A stretch of 64,000 nucleotides of DNA from Nocardia camponoti (GCF_014646135.1 NZ_BMMW01000004.1:1-64000), one strand, 5' to 3'. Positions 27,232 through 35,961 are shown, numbered from the stretch's first letter. Translations and numbers: made by a program. The notes: generated by a model not told the origin, from the letters alone.

Positions 27232-27237
27232 AACTTA
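27232..27237 (-). promoter_or_regulatory. -10 element, leaderless start of glnE
   Basis: TAAGTT on the minus strand ends seven bases before the glnE ATG with no Shine-Dalgarno site. This suggests glnE has its own promoter after the inverted repeat that follows glnA2. Confidence 0.55.
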
Positions 27238-27263
27238 CAGTGTTTTTGGCGGCTGGCGCCGCG

Positions 27264-27354
27264 GGTTTGCGGCCCCGAAGCCTCGATCTTCCCTCCCTGC
27301 GGGTGCTCCTTCGTCACACCCTCCGGTCAGTCCAGATCGAGGCGGCCGCAAACC
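27264..27354. repeat. long inverted repeat between glnA2 and glnE
   Basis: Left arm GGTTTGCGGCC (27264-27274), a 5-base bulge, then GCCTCGATCT (27280-27289). Right arm AGATCGAGGC (27334-27343) immediately followed by GGCCGCAAACC (27344-27354). In total 21 bp pair around a 44-base C/T-rich loop. The right arm starts 2 bases after the glnA2 stop. It is either an elaborate terminator or processing stem for glnA2, or a remnant of a small mobile or structured element. Confidence 0.8.
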
Positions 27355-27356
27355 GG

Positions 27357-28697
27357 TCACAGGCTGAGGTATTCCTTGAGCTCCCATGGCGTGACCTGCG
27401 ACCGGTAATCGGCCCATTCTCGCCGCTTATTGCGTAGGAAGAAGTCGAACACGTGCTCGCCCAACGTCTCGGCGACCAGTTCCGATCGTTCCATCGCCTG
27501 CAACGCCTCGTCGAGGGTGCCGGGCAGTTCGCGGAAGCCCATCGCGCGACGCTCCGCCGACGTCAACGACCACACGTCGTCTTCGGCCTCGGGCGGCAGC
27601 GTGTAACCCTTCTCAATCCCGCGCAGGCCTGCGGCGAGCAGGACGGCGAAGGTGAGGTAGGGGTTGCACGCCGAATCTGGGCTGCGGATCTCGACACGAC
27701 GCGACGACAGCTTGTTCGGCGTGTACATCGGCAGACGAACGAGCGCCGACCGGTTGGACCGACCCCACGACGCCGCCGTCGGGGCTTCGCCACCGTGGAT
27801 GAGGCGCTTGTAGGAGTTGACCCACTGGTTGGTGATGGCGCTGATCTCGGGAGCGTGCTCAAGGATGCCCGCGATGAACGACCGTGCCGTCGCCGACAGG
27901 TTGATCGGGTCGTCGGGATCGGCGAACGCGTTGTTCTCGCCTTCGAACAGGCTCATGTGCGTGTGCATCGCCGAGCCGGGGTACTGCGCGAACGGCTTGG
28001 GCATGAAGGTGGCGCGCACACCTTCGTCGATCGCGACCTCTTTGATGAGGTAGCGGAAGGTCATCACGTTGTCGGCCATCGACAGGGCGTCGGCGTAGCG
28101 CAGGTCGATTTCCTGCTGACCGGGCGCGCCTTCGTGGTGGGAGAACTCGACGGAGATGCCCATCGACTCAAGGGCGTCGATGGCGTGGCGACGGAAATTG
28201 GGGGCCGAGTCGTGGACGGCCTGGTCGAAGAAGCCGCCGTTGTCGGCAGGTGTCGGCTCGTAGCCGTCTTTGAGCTTGTTCTCCAACAGGAAGAACTCGA
28301 TTTCGGGGTGCACGTAGCAGCTAAAGCCAACATCGGCGGCCTTGTTGAGCTGACGACGCAGCACGTGGCGCGGGTCGGCCCACGACGGCGAACCGTCGGG
28401 CATGGTGATGTCGCAGAACATGCGGGCCGAATGCTGGTGGCCCTTCGACGTCGACCACGGCAGCACCTGGAAGGTGGACGGATCGGGGCGCGCGACCATG
28501 TCGGCTTCCGATACGCGCGCGAAGCCCTCGATGGCCGAGCCGTCGAAGCCAATGCCTTCTTCGAAGGCACCTTCGAGCTCGGCGGGAGCGATCGCGACGG
28601 ACTTCAGGTAGCCCAACACGTCGGTGAACCAGAGACGCACGAAGCGGATGTCCCGCTCTTCGAGCGTCCGCAGCACGAATTCCTTCTGGCGATCCAT
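27357..28697 (-). CDS. glnA2: glutamine synthetase paralogue GlnA2
   Basis: A 446-residue type I-alpha-like glutamine synthetase, exactly the length of M. tuberculosis GlnA2 (Rv2222c). Motifs are DGSAIEGFAR, EFSHHEGAPGQQEID, FMPKPFAQYPGSAMH and NRSALVRLP. The C-terminal region lacks the adenylylation tyrosine loop (it reads GYTLPPEAEDDVW), so it should escape GlnE control. The physiological substrate may include polyamine or D-isoforms as in relatives. The ATG at 28697 follows TACGCT by seven bases. No clear GlnR box is present upstream; only weak half-sites (GTGAC, GTAAC) are seen. Confidence 0.95.
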   Translation of the reverse strand: MDRQKEFVLRTLEERDIRFVRLWFTDVLGYLKSVAIAPAELEGAFEEGIGFDGSAIEGFARVSEADMVARPDPSTFQVLPWSTSKGHQHSARMFCDITMPDGSPSWADPRHVLRRQLNKAADVGFSCYVHPEIEFFLLENKLKDGYEPTPADNGGFFDQAVHDSAPNFRRHAIDALESMGISVEFSHHEGAPGQQEIDLRYADALSMADNVMTFRYLIKEVAIDEGVRATFMPKPFAQYPGSAMHTHMSLFEGENNAFADPDDPINLSATARSFIAGILEHAPEISAITNQWVNSYKRLIHGGEAPTAASWGRSNRSALVRLPMYTPNKLSSRRVEIRSPDSACNPYLTFAVLLAAGLRGIEKGYTLPPEAEDDVWSLTSAERRAMGFRELPGTLDEALQAMERSELVAETLGEHVFDFFLRNKRREWADYRSQVTPWELKEYLSL

Positions 28698-28704
28698 ACC
28701 GGCG

Positions 28705-28710
28705 AGCGTA
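28705..28710 (-). promoter_or_regulatory. -10 element, leaderless start of glnA2
   Basis: TACGCT on the minus strand ends seven bases before ATG 28697 with no ribosome site. This supports the 446-residue start over the upstream in-frame codon at 28715. Confidence 0.5.
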
Positions 28711-28818
28711 AGCACCCGGCGTTAAATCCGTGTTACATACGCGCGCGGGTTTGCGATCAAGTCACAACGTTCGCACACCTCACCGGCACTGACCGGGCGC
28801 GGTGAGAACTTTATTGTC

Positions 28819-30354
28819 TCAGCAGGTGAGACCAGCAGGCGGCAAAGTGAGACGAATGAGGTAGTCGATCACCGCGTCGTCAAGGCACGCGACCCCGGCG
28901 ACCAGCGCGGCCGTGTGCTGGTCGCCGCGATAGGTGATCAGGCGCGCGCCCAGCTGTTCGGCAAGATCAACGCCCGCTTGATACGGCGTCGCGGGGTCGC
29001 CGGTTGTCGAGACGACGACGAGCGTGGGCAACCCCTCAATCGCGAGTCGGTGCGGCGTTGAAGTGTTGGACACCGGCCACATCGCGCACAGCTCAAGCGG
29101 TGCGTTGCCGGTGCCTTTGCCGTCGTCAAGGAACGGGGCCGCCTTGCGGTACTCGGCGTCTTGACGACCGACGACGGCCGGGTCGGTAATGCGCGGGTCG
29201 TCGACGCAGCGGATGGCGTTGAAGGCATCGTGAATGTTGTTGTAGGTGCCGTCGGGGTTGCGGCCGTCGTAGTTGTCGGCGAGCTCAAGCAGCGTGTCCC
29301 CGCGACCGGCGCGCAGTTCAGTAAGGCCCCTATTCAGCATCGGCCACATCGTCGGCGAATACAGCGCCTGTTGAACGCCGGTGACCGCGTCGCTATAGGA
29401 AAGGCCGCGCGGGTCGGTTGTCGCCGCGGGTTTCGCCTCAAGCGGCGCGACGAGCGCGCGGAAGTTCGCGACCGCGTTATTTGGATCGGAACCGAGCGGA
29501 CAGCTTGGCTGCTTCGCGCAGTCGGCCGCGAAGGCGTTGAACGTGCCTTGGAAGCCCGCGGCCTGGCGCAGCGATTCCTGGACGGGGTCTTGCGCGGCGT
29601 CGACGGCACCGTCGAGCACCATCGCGCGCACGTTCTGTGGGAACTTCTCGGCGTAGGCCGAGCCGAGTCGAGTGCCGTAGGAGTAGCCGAGGTAGTTCAG
29701 TTTTGGGTCGCCGACGGCCGCGCGGATCACGTCCATGTCCTGCACAACTTCGCGCGTTCCGACGTGGGCGAGGAAATCGGTGCCGGTGCGCTCGACGCAG
29801 CGCCGCGCGTACTGCCGGTTGTCATCTTCGGCCGTGGCGATACCTGCCGGGGAGTTGTCGGGGACCGGTTCGGCACGTTCGGCGTCGGCTTCTTGCGCCG
29901 TCAAGCAGGTGATCGCGGGAATCGACGAACCAACGCCGCGCGGGTCGAAACCGATGCGGTCGAAGCTGGCGGCCAACTCGGTGTTGGTTGCCAGCGCGGC
30001 CATCGACAGTCCCGACATGCCTGGGCCGCCGGGGTTGAGCAGCAGCGAGCCGACCTTATTGCCAGTCGCGCGCAACCGCGACAGCGCGATTTGCGCGGTC
30101 GGGCCATCGGGGTTGGCGTAGTCGACGGGCACTTTGATCCGGGCGCACTGGGCACGCGGCGGCATCCGCTCGCCGGACGCGGTGAAGTCGGCACACGAAC
30201 CCCAGTTCACTTTTTGCTCGTAGAACTGGCCCAATCCCGCTGGGGGCGTTGGCATTGGACCGGTGGGTCCATCGGTCGAGGTGGAGCAACCGCAGATCGC
30301 GAGCAGCGCGACCGTCATCGCGATCGCTGTCCCCATGAGCCTGCCTCGCGCCAC
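28819..30354 (-). CDS. exported alpha/beta hydrolase/peptidase (TAP-like, CaeA family)
   Basis: A roughly 511-residue secreted hydrolase homologous in place and type to Rv2223c/Rv2224c. The N-terminal signal ends in a lipobox-like AICGC. Serine hydrolase features are LLLNPGGPGMSG (oxyanion loop), the nucleophile elbow YLGYSYGTRLG, VSTTGDPATPY (Asp) and YRGDQHTA (His), followed by the TAP-like C-terminal domain. M. tuberculosis CaeA is a cell-envelope esterase/protease. The GTG at 30354 has GGAGAGG about 10 bases upstream; ATG 30336 is an alternative. It is divergent from panB. Confidence 0.85.
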   Translation of the reverse strand: MARGRLMGTAIAMTVALLAICGCSTSTDGPTGPMPTPPAGLGQFYEQKVNWGSCADFTASGERMPPRAQCARIKVPVDYANPDGPTAQIALSRLRATGNKVGSLLLNPGGPGMSGLSMAALATNTELAASFDRIGFDPRGVGSSIPAITCLTAQEADAERAEPVPDNSPAGIATAEDDNRQYARRCVERTGTDFLAHVGTREVVQDMDVIRAAVGDPKLNYLGYSYGTRLGSAYAEKFPQNVRAMVLDGAVDAAQDPVQESLRQAAGFQGTFNAFAADCAKQPSCPLGSDPNNAVANFRALVAPLEAKPAATTDPRGLSYSDAVTGVQQALYSPTMWPMLNRGLTELRAGRGDTLLELADNYDGRNPDGTYNNIHDAFNAIRCVDDPRITDPAVVGRQDAEYRKAAPFLDDGKGTGNAPLELCAMWPVSNTSTPHRLAIEGLPTLVVVSTTGDPATPYQAGVDLAEQLGARLITYRGDQHTAALVAGVACLDDAVIDYLIRLTLPPAGLTC

Positions 30355-30567
30355 GAGATTTCCGCCTCTCCACGCTCGCCGAGCGCACGTCAGTTGTGAT
30401 GCGCCCCACCGGTCTGGGCTCTGCGGCAACGGTAGCCGAATCGCGAATGTGACTCAGCCCACCGCTAAGCCCCGGTGCGGACCGCGAGCCCAAAGTGGCA
30501 CACTTGAGGGGTCAGAAAAGCCCGGGGACCCGTATGGGCCTCGAGGAACCAGACGAAAGGGACGATG

Positions 30568-31422
30568 ATGTCCGTATCCGATGAGCAGACCGCTGCCTAC
30601 GGAACCGCTAGCCCTACCGCACGCCCGCGCCGCAAGACCCGCGTCCCGCACCTTCAGCAGATGAAGGTCGACGGGGAACGTTGGTCGATGCTCACCGCCT
30701 ACGACTACTCGACCGGGCGTCTCTTCGACGAAGCGGGCATTCCGGTGCTGCTCGTCGGCGATTCCGCCGCCAACGTGGTCTACGGCTACGACACCACCGT
30801 GCCGATCACCCCCGACGAACTCATCCCGCTCGTGCGCGGCGTTGTGCGCGGGGCACCGTCGGCGCTGGTTGTCGCTGACCTGCCGTTCGGCACGTACGAG
30901 TCGTCGCCGCAGCAGGCGCTCGCGACCGCGACGAGGTTCATGAAGGAAGGCAACGCGCACGCGGTCAAGCTCGAAGGCGGCGAGCGCGTCGCTGAGCAGA
31001 TCGCGCTCATCACTTCGGCCGGCATTCCGGTGATGGCCCACATCGGGTTCACCCCGCAGAGCGTCAACACCCTCGGCGGTTTCCGCGTGCAGGGTCGTGG
31101 CGACGGTGCCGAGCAGCTCATCGCCGACGCGATCGCCGTGCAGGAAGCTGGCGCGTTCTCGGTGGTCATGGAGATGGTGCCCGCCGAGTTGGCCGGGCAG
31201 GTCACGCGCAAGCTCACCATCCCGACGGTGGGCATCGGCGCGGGCGTCGACTGCGACGCTCAGGTGCTCGTGTGGCAGGACATGGCCGGTTACACCAGCG
31301 GAAAGACCGCCAAGTTCGTGAAGCGCTTCGGCAATGTTGGCGACGAATTGCGTTCCGCCGCCGCCGCTTACGCCGACGAGGTGCGCCGTGGCACGTTCCC
31401 CGAGGCCGCGCACAGTTTCTAA
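30568..31422 (+). CDS. panB: 3-methyl-2-oxobutanoate hydroxymethyltransferase
   Basis: A 284-residue TIM-barrel enzyme that transfers a hydroxymethyl group from methylene-THF to ketoisovalerate, the first step of pantothenate synthesis. Strong family blocks include TAYDYSTGRLFDEAG, LLVGDSAANVVYGYD, KLEGG, HIGFTPQSVNTLGG and IGIGAGVDCD-like GIGAGVDCDAQ. It occupies the position of Rv2225 in M. tuberculosis. Two ATGs occur in tandem (30565, 30568); the second has the better distance from AAAGGG. Confidence 0.97.
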   Translation: MSVSDEQTAAYGTASPTARPRRKTRVPHLQQMKVDGERWSMLTAYDYSTGRLFDEAGIPVLLVGDSAANVVYGYDTTVPITPDELIPLVRGVVRGAPSALVVADLPFGTYESSPQQALATATRFMKEGNAHAVKLEGGERVAEQIALITSAGIPVMAHIGFTPQSVNTLGGFRVQGRGDGAEQLIADAIAVQEAGAFSVVMEMVPAELAGQVTRKLTIPTVGIGAGVDCDAQVLVWQDMAGYTSGKTAKFVKRFGNVGDELRSAAAAYADEVRRGTFPEAAHSF

Positions 31423-31456
31423 ACACCTGTCAGTGGGTGGTGGCAGACTCGGAGGC

Positions 31457-31876
31457 ATGTCACCTCGTTGTTGGTACGGGCGCACCACTCTCGCGGCCGC
31501 GGCCGTTGTTGTTGGTTTGACCGGGTGTAGCGCGCAAACCGTCGATCCGGGGTCGGCGGCTCCGTCGTCGGCACCGTCGGTTTCGGTGTCGCCGACTGCT
31601 CCCGCGCTGGTCATTAGCGATGCCGCCGCGACTGGTTTGTGCGACATGTTCCGTCCCGAACTGTCGAACTTCCGCGTGCAAGGCCCTTCGCTTGGTCGCC
31701 TTTCCTACAACCTGATGGTGCAGGACTGGGCGTTTCGCAATGGCGGCATCAACGGCCAGGTGCTCGCCGATAAGGCCGTCATCGATCGGGTCACGACCAA
31801 GTCGTGCGCCGACGTGCGAAGTGAAATGCTCACCTCGCTCGACTTGCCAACGCTCGCAGCGGGATTGGCGTTCTGA
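31457..31876 (+). CDS. small hypothetical lipoprotein
   Basis: A 139-residue predicted lipoprotein. The signal sequence TLAAAAVVVGLTGC carries a lipobox, followed by a Ser/Pro/Ala-rich linker and a short domain with DMFRPELSNF and a second Cys. The family is not recognised. The start is uncertain: GGAGG is only one base from ATG 31457, and an in-frame GTG lies at 31430. Its stop codon overlaps the start of the next (pip) frame by one base, so the two were probably one operon. Confidence 0.65.
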   Translation: MSPRCWYGRTTLAAAAVVVGLTGCSAQTVDPGSAAPSSAPSVSVSPTAPALVISDAAATGLCDMFRPELSNFRVQGPSLGRLSYNLMVQDWAFRNGGINGQVLADKAVIDRVTTKSCADVRSEMLTSLDLPTLAAGLAF

Positions 31877-32840
31877 TGCGCGAGTTCTACCCGCCGATCG
31901 AACCGTTCGACTCGGGCCTGCTCGATGTCGGCGACGGACAATCGGTGTACTGGGAGGTCAGCGGCAACCCCGATGGCAAGCCGGTCGTTTCGTGCACGGC
32001 GGACCTGGCGGAGGCACCAGTCCGCAGCAGCGTCGCTTTTTTGATCCCGCCGTGTACCGCATCGTGTTGTTTGATCAGCGCGGATGCGGAAAGTCGGTGC
32101 CGCACATCGCCGATGGTGGCGACCTTTCGGTGAACACCACCGGGCATCTCATCGCCGACATCGAGAAGCTGCGCGAGCATTTGGGGATCGCGGCGTGGCA
32201 GGTTTTTGGTGGATCGTGGGGGTCGACGCTGGGGTTGGCGTACGCCCAAGCGCACCCGGAGCGGGTTACCGAATTGGTATTGCGCGGGATTTTCTTGTTG
32301 CGCCGCAAGGAGATTGACTGGTTCTACAACGGCGCGGCGGGCAACGTATACCCGGCCGAATGGGCGAAGTTCCTCGCGCCCGTTCCCGTCGAACATCGAG
32401 ACGGCGACCTGGTCGAGGCGTATCACCAACTGTTGTCGTCGGCCGACCCCGCCGTCGCCACCGAGGCCGCGATCGCATGGTCGACGTGGGAGGGCGCGAC
32501 GGTGTCGCTTATCCCCCACGCCGAACGGATCGCCGAAACCGCTGAGGAACGGTTCGCGCTCGCGTTCGCGCGCATCGAGAACCACTACTTCCGCAATGGC
32601 GGTTTCCTCGATGAAGGGCAGTTGTTGCGCGACCTGCACCGCGTCGCGCACCTGCCCTGCGTGATTGTGCAGGGTCGTCACGACATCGTGTGCCCGACGG
32701 TCAGCGCGTGGGATTTGCATTCCGCGTGGCCGGGTTCGGTGCTGCATATCGTGGAAGACGCCGGTCACTCGGCGTTCGAGCCCGGCATCACGCATCATTT
32801 GATTGAGGCAACCGATGCGTTCGGGGGTAAAGATGGGTAG
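31876..32840 (+). pseudogene. pip: prolyl aminopeptidase interrupted by a single-base frameshift
   Basis: The first ~38 codons (MREFYPPIEPFDSG...GNPDGKPVV) match the N-terminus of proline iminopeptidase. From about 31990 the homology continues in another frame: VHGGPGGGTSPQQRRFFDP, FDQRGCGKSVPH, the nucleophile GGSWGSTLGLAYAQ, and the terminal HD/DAGHSA. Adding one T to the GTTTC at 31987-31991 restores V-V-F-V-H-G-G as in the family. Unrepaired, translation stops at 32133 after 85 residues. It may be a true pseudogene or a sequencing error; no canonical slippery heptamer supports programmed shifting. The 3' end overlaps the CHAD gene start. Confidence 0.85.
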
Positions 32841-33684
32841 AGCCGGAATAGCCGTCGCCGCGGTGGTGCGTGAGGAAATCACGCGCTTGCTTGCCACCGA
32901 GCCTGACGTGCGGGCCGATCGCGCCGACGCGGTGCATCAGATGCGCATCGCCGCGCGCCGGTTGCGCAGCGTAGTGCGTTCGTACCGAACGATTTTCGAC
33001 GAGAACAAAGCGGCCGAGCTAGGTGACGAACTGCGCTGGCTCGGCAGGGTGCTCGGGGTCGCCCGCGACGCGGAAGTGCGCGCCGACCGCTTCGAACGGC
33101 TGTTGAGCGGGTTCCCCGACGCGCCCGCTGAAGTACGCGCACAGCTCGTTGACGGCGCCCGCGCGAGATATGCCGACGCGCATGCCGACATTCTGGCGAT
33201 GTTGCGCGGCAAGCGTTTTCGCGATTTAACGCGCACGTTGGAGACGTGGCAGACCGAGGTGCCGCTGTCGCGTGCGCGGGCGTGGGCGCACACGGCGGCC
33301 ACGTTTGATTCGGCGGTCCGACACGATCGGCGCCGGTTGCGCGCGTTGGTTTTGCGCGAGCGTGAGGTCGACGCGGGCGCGCGCGTTGAGCTGCTGCACG
33401 ACATTCGTAAGGCGGCGAAGCGGTTGCGGTACTGCTGCGAGGCGGCGGCGACGGTGTCGCTGCCGATCGCCGAAGACCTTGGGGCACGGGCGAAGCGGTT
33501 GCAGACCGTGCTTGGTGATCACCGCGACGCGGTGGAATCGCGCGAGGCGATTTTGGCTTTCGCCGCCGACGCGGATGGTCCCCCGGTCACGGTGTACGAG
33601 CAGCTCGCCGACACCGAGGAGGCGGCAGCGAACTTGGCGTTGAGCAGGTACCCGGCGGCAGCGGCGTTTTTGACGACGCGCTAA
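32833..33684 (+). CDS. CHAD-domain protein
   Basis: A 283-residue protein made almost wholly of a CHAD domain, a helical bundle with conserved histidines and arginines: AVHQMRIAARRLRSVVRSYR (split VHQMRIAARRLRS) near residue 30 and LLHDIRKAAKRLRYCCEAA near residue 195. CHAD proteins bind inorganic polyphosphate. The M. tuberculosis counterpart at this place (Rv2226) carries an N-terminal CYTH domain; none is present here. The ATG at 32833 has GGGGG five bases upstream and overlaps the pip stop. ATG 32815 is an alternative. Confidence 0.8.
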   Translation: MGRAGIAVAAVVREEITRLLATEPDVRADRADAVHQMRIAARRLRSVVRSYRTIFDENKAAELGDELRWLGRVLGVARDAEVRADRFERLLSGFPDAPAEVRAQLVDGARARYADAHADILAMLRGKRFRDLTRTLETWQTEVPLSRARAWAHTAATFDSAVRHDRRRLRALVLREREVDAGARVELLHDIRKAAKRLRYCCEAAATVSLPIAEDLGARAKRLQTVLGDHRDAVESREAILAFAADADGPPVTVYEQLADTEEAAANLALSRYPAAAAFLTTR

Positions 33685-33717
33685 ACCGCACGCTCGCTGG
33701 CGCGCGCCCTCGGTAAC

Positions 33718-33824
33718 AGCGAACACACGTCTTGCGGGGCGGGTATCGGACGCACCTCTTGTCAGGCGGGTATCGGACGTCCTAGCAGCGAACGTACGTC
33801 GTGCGGGGCCGGTGTCAGACGTCC
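33718..33824. repeat. imperfect ~31-35-bp direct repeats between CHAD and RNB genes
   Basis: Three degenerate units share CGGGTATCGGACG or GCCGGTGTCAGACG preceded by GCGAACnnACGTCnTGCGGGG. Units lie at about 33718-33752, 33753-33783 and 33787-33824. They sit in the non-coding gap between two converging genes. No stem typical of a terminator is obvious in the gap. Confidence 0.55.
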
Positions 33825-33880
33825 GGGCAACCGGCAGCCCAGCGCCGAAGGTTGACGGCTCGGCCACGCCATCGCGCTTC

Positions 33881-35302
33881 CTACTCCCGCACGTAGTCGA
33901 AGGTCAGCGTTCGAGTTTTCGGGTCTGACGTGGTCAACCGGGCGGTGACGCGTTCGCCTTCCGGCGGGTTGCCCGTGCAGCCCGTGAGGATAGGCGGGTC
34001 GGCGATGAAGATCTCCGCCGGACGGTTCGCTGTCGCCTCACGCAACACGATCGCCGGAAAGTCTTGTCCGACACGGTCTTCCAGGACCGTTGTTTCCGTG
34101 AGGTCGACGCACGCTCGGTCGACCTTGTTCGCGACACTGTCGGTGCGCGCCAAAGCCGTTGCTACCTCAGGCAATCCGTCGATGACCCACTGCGGGACCT
34201 CAGTCCCCGCGCATCGCGCCAAACAGATTTCGGTGGTGAACCGGTCGCCAAGCCGGCGCGGCGGCGCGGTGACGTGGGCGTATGGCGCGCCAACTCCGCT
34301 GTGCGTCAACAACTCTGGTCGTCGATCTGCCGGTTCTAGGTCGGCAAGCAGCGTGTAGCGCGCACCCCGCAGCAGCGATGTCGCTTCCGACATCAGCACA
34401 AGCCCGGCGGGACTGTTGGGGTCGAGCCCGGCGAGGAGTTGACCGGCGGGCATGTCCGCTGGCCAGTCAACGCCCAGCGCGGCAGCGGTGCGCCGCATCG
34501 ACTCGATCGCACTGGGCTGCGGCGGCGGCATGGTGCGCAAAAGACCAACCTGCCCGTCAAGCGTGATCGACGCCGCGCACATGCCCGTCAGCAGCGATAC
34601 CTGTTCATTCCAGTCGTCGGCCGCCGTTCGCGGTTCGATCGCCAACTTCCACCCATCGCCATCAGCGACCACCTCTTGATTCGGTAGGCGCAACGAAATC
34701 GCCCCGCGCGCAAGCCCATCGGCGATGCGCAACGCGCCAAATTCGGGAAGTGCCGCGATCGACGGGTGCAGGGTGCCAGCGTCGGCATCGGCTTGGACTT
34801 GCGCGTAATCGAACCGTGCGCGCGAACGCACGAGGGCGCGAACCACGGAAAAGTGTTGCGGCTGAGCGGCATTGTCGAGCTCGATCGTCCACAGCGCGGC
34901 GGGGCGCGTGCGTTCGGGCAGCAAACTCGCGGTGTCTTCGGAAAGCACCGGCGGGTGCAGCGGGATCGATCCGTCGGGAAGGTAATAAGTCTGACCGCGC
35001 TTGCGCGCCTCGGTGTCGAGCGCGCTGTCGGCGACGATGACCGCGCCTAAGTCGGCGATCGCGTAATGCAACGTGAATCCCGTTGGCGTGCGGGATATCT
35101 GCAGTGCCTGGTCGAGATCCATCGCACCGGGCGGGTCGATGGTGGCCAGCTCAAGATCGGTGCGGTCGACCCGGGTGCCCGCGAACGCGTCGACCGCGTC
35201 GCGGGCCTCGGCCACCGCCTCGGCGGGATAAGTGCCGGGCAGGGCGAATTCGGACCGGATGGCGCTGAAATCAAACGGCGCCGAAACCTGCTGCGATTCC
35301 AT
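33881..35302 (-). CDS. RNB-domain ribonuclease (RNase II family)
   Basis: A 473-residue protein dominated by an RNB exoribonuclease domain. The catalytic Asp cluster is in IDPPGAMDLDQALQ near residue 53, followed by YAIADLGAVI and the YYLPDGSIPLHPPVLSED block. Cold-shock and S1 RNA-binding domains of classical RNase II/R appear missing or minimal, as in the short actinobacterial RNB proteins. It probably degrades RNA 3'-5' in the cytoplasm. The ATG follows TAGCCT by six bases. Confidence 0.87.
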   Translation of the reverse strand: MESQQVSAPFDFSAIRSEFALPGTYPAEAVAEARDAVDAFAGTRVDRTDLELATIDPPGAMDLDQALQISRTPTGFTLHYAIADLGAVIVADSALDTEARKRGQTYYLPDGSIPLHPPVLSEDTASLLPERTRPAALWTIELDNAAQPQHFSVVRALVRSRARFDYAQVQADADAGTLHPSIAALPEFGALRIADGLARGAISLRLPNQEVVADGDGWKLAIEPRTAADDWNEQVSLLTGMCAASITLDGQVGLLRTMPPPQPSAIESMRRTAAALGVDWPADMPAGQLLAGLDPNSPAGLVLMSEATSLLRGARYTLLADLEPADRRPELLTHSGVGAPYAHVTAPPRRLGDRFTTEICLARCAGTEVPQWVIDGLPEVATALARTDSVANKVDRACVDLTETTVLEDRVGQDFPAIVLREATANRPAEIFIADPPILTGCTGNPPEGERVTARLTTSDPKTRTLTFDYVRE

Positions 35303-35308
35303 GCACGC

Positions 35309-35314
35309 AGGCTA
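35309..35314 (-). promoter_or_regulatory. -10 element, leaderless start of RNB ribonuclease
   Basis: TAGCCT on the minus strand ends six bases before the ATG at 35302. It lies between this start and the end of the upstream small secreted protein, only 19 bases apart. Confidence 0.5.
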
Positions 35315-35321
35315 GCGAAAC

Positions 35322-35654
35322 TTACTGCAAGGCAAGCATGGTGCCGTTGAGCTTGTCGATCGGGCCGTACACGGTGAAGGTGACGCGACCGTTGGGCACC
35401 GCCGACGACACGGTTGCCGCCGCGTCGAGCGCCTGCCCGAACGACGCCGCCGACGGGTGGGGCAGGCCAGCGACAGTGAGGCCGAAGCGGGTCTGGTGAA
35501 CCCAGGCGGTGTCGCCGGGGCTCAAGTCAACCTGCACACCACCATTGAGCGGGGTGACGGCGAAGGCACTGGCCGAGCCTGCCCCGATGGTTGATGCGAT
35601 GGCGGCGGCGCCCGCGATCAAAGCGCCAACGAAAAGGGAACGAACTACCCGCAT
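35322..35654 (-). CDS. small secreted hypothetical protein
   Basis: A 110-residue protein with a Sec signal peptide ending near GSASA/FAV at about residue 31. The mature part of about 80 residues (LSPGDTAWVHQTRFGL...) lacks cysteines and known motifs. The function is unknown. The start codon is an ATG with AGCAGG upstream. It lies 19 bases before the RNB gene on the same strand. Confidence 0.65.
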   Translation of the reverse strand: MRVVRSLFVGALIAGAAAIASTIGAGSASAFAVTPLNGGVQVDLSPGDTAWVHQTRFGLTVAGLPHPSAASFGQALDAAATVSSAVPNGRVTFTVYGPIDKLNGTMLALQ

Positions 35655-35868
35655 GTAAATGTGCCTGCTTTCGCGATCGATATGGGTGTGGGCAACACTG
35701 TATGACCTCGATCACGTTCGCGACGAATTCCGCTGCAAATTCTTAGAACCCCGCACGAGGGTGCGTGGGGTTGCCCCGATTGTTACTGTGGCGAACGTAG
35801 TGCACTGGCCCGCTCGGCAAACGCTGGGCATAGTGGCCGCCACGTCGATAAATGGGAGTTCCGAACGT

Positions 35869-35961
35869 ATGTCGTCGCTGCTTTTCGATTACCTGCTGCC
35901 GATCCTTGGGCCCGACCAGGCCACGTACTGGGCGCAGCTTCTCGTCATCAACCCCGCTTGA
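35869..35961 (+). CDS. candidate 30-residue hydrophobic small protein
   Basis: A 30-residue open frame, MSSLLFDYLLPILG then PDQATYWAQLLVINPA, has GGGAG ten bases before its ATG. The composition (hydrophobic, no Arg or Lys) is unlike random translations of this G+C-rich DNA. It could be a small membrane peptide. There is no known homologue that I recognise, so the call is tentative. Confidence 0.3.
   Translation: MSSLLFDYLLPILGPDQATYWAQLLVINPA

Noticed and set aside
27264..27354. Insertion sequence ends
   Set aside because: The inverted repeat encloses only 44 bases, has no flanking target duplication that I can see, and no transposase is present anywhere in the window.
28705..28780. GlnR box upstream of glnA2
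   Set aside because: Only isolated GTGAC and GTAAC half-sites occur, with wrong spacing and mismatched GAAAC partners.
27453..28805. A 450-codon open frame opposite glnA2
   Set aside because: Antisense shadow of GlnA2 with low-information composition.
29161..30399. A 412-codon open frame opposite the exported hydrolase gene
   Set aside because: Antisense shadow; the opposite strand has signal peptide, nucleophile elbow and family match.
31987..31994. Programmed -1 frameshifting in pip
   Set aside because: A -1 slip would restore the protein, but there is no X-XXY-YYZ heptamer or downstream stem, so an indel or sequencing error is more likely.
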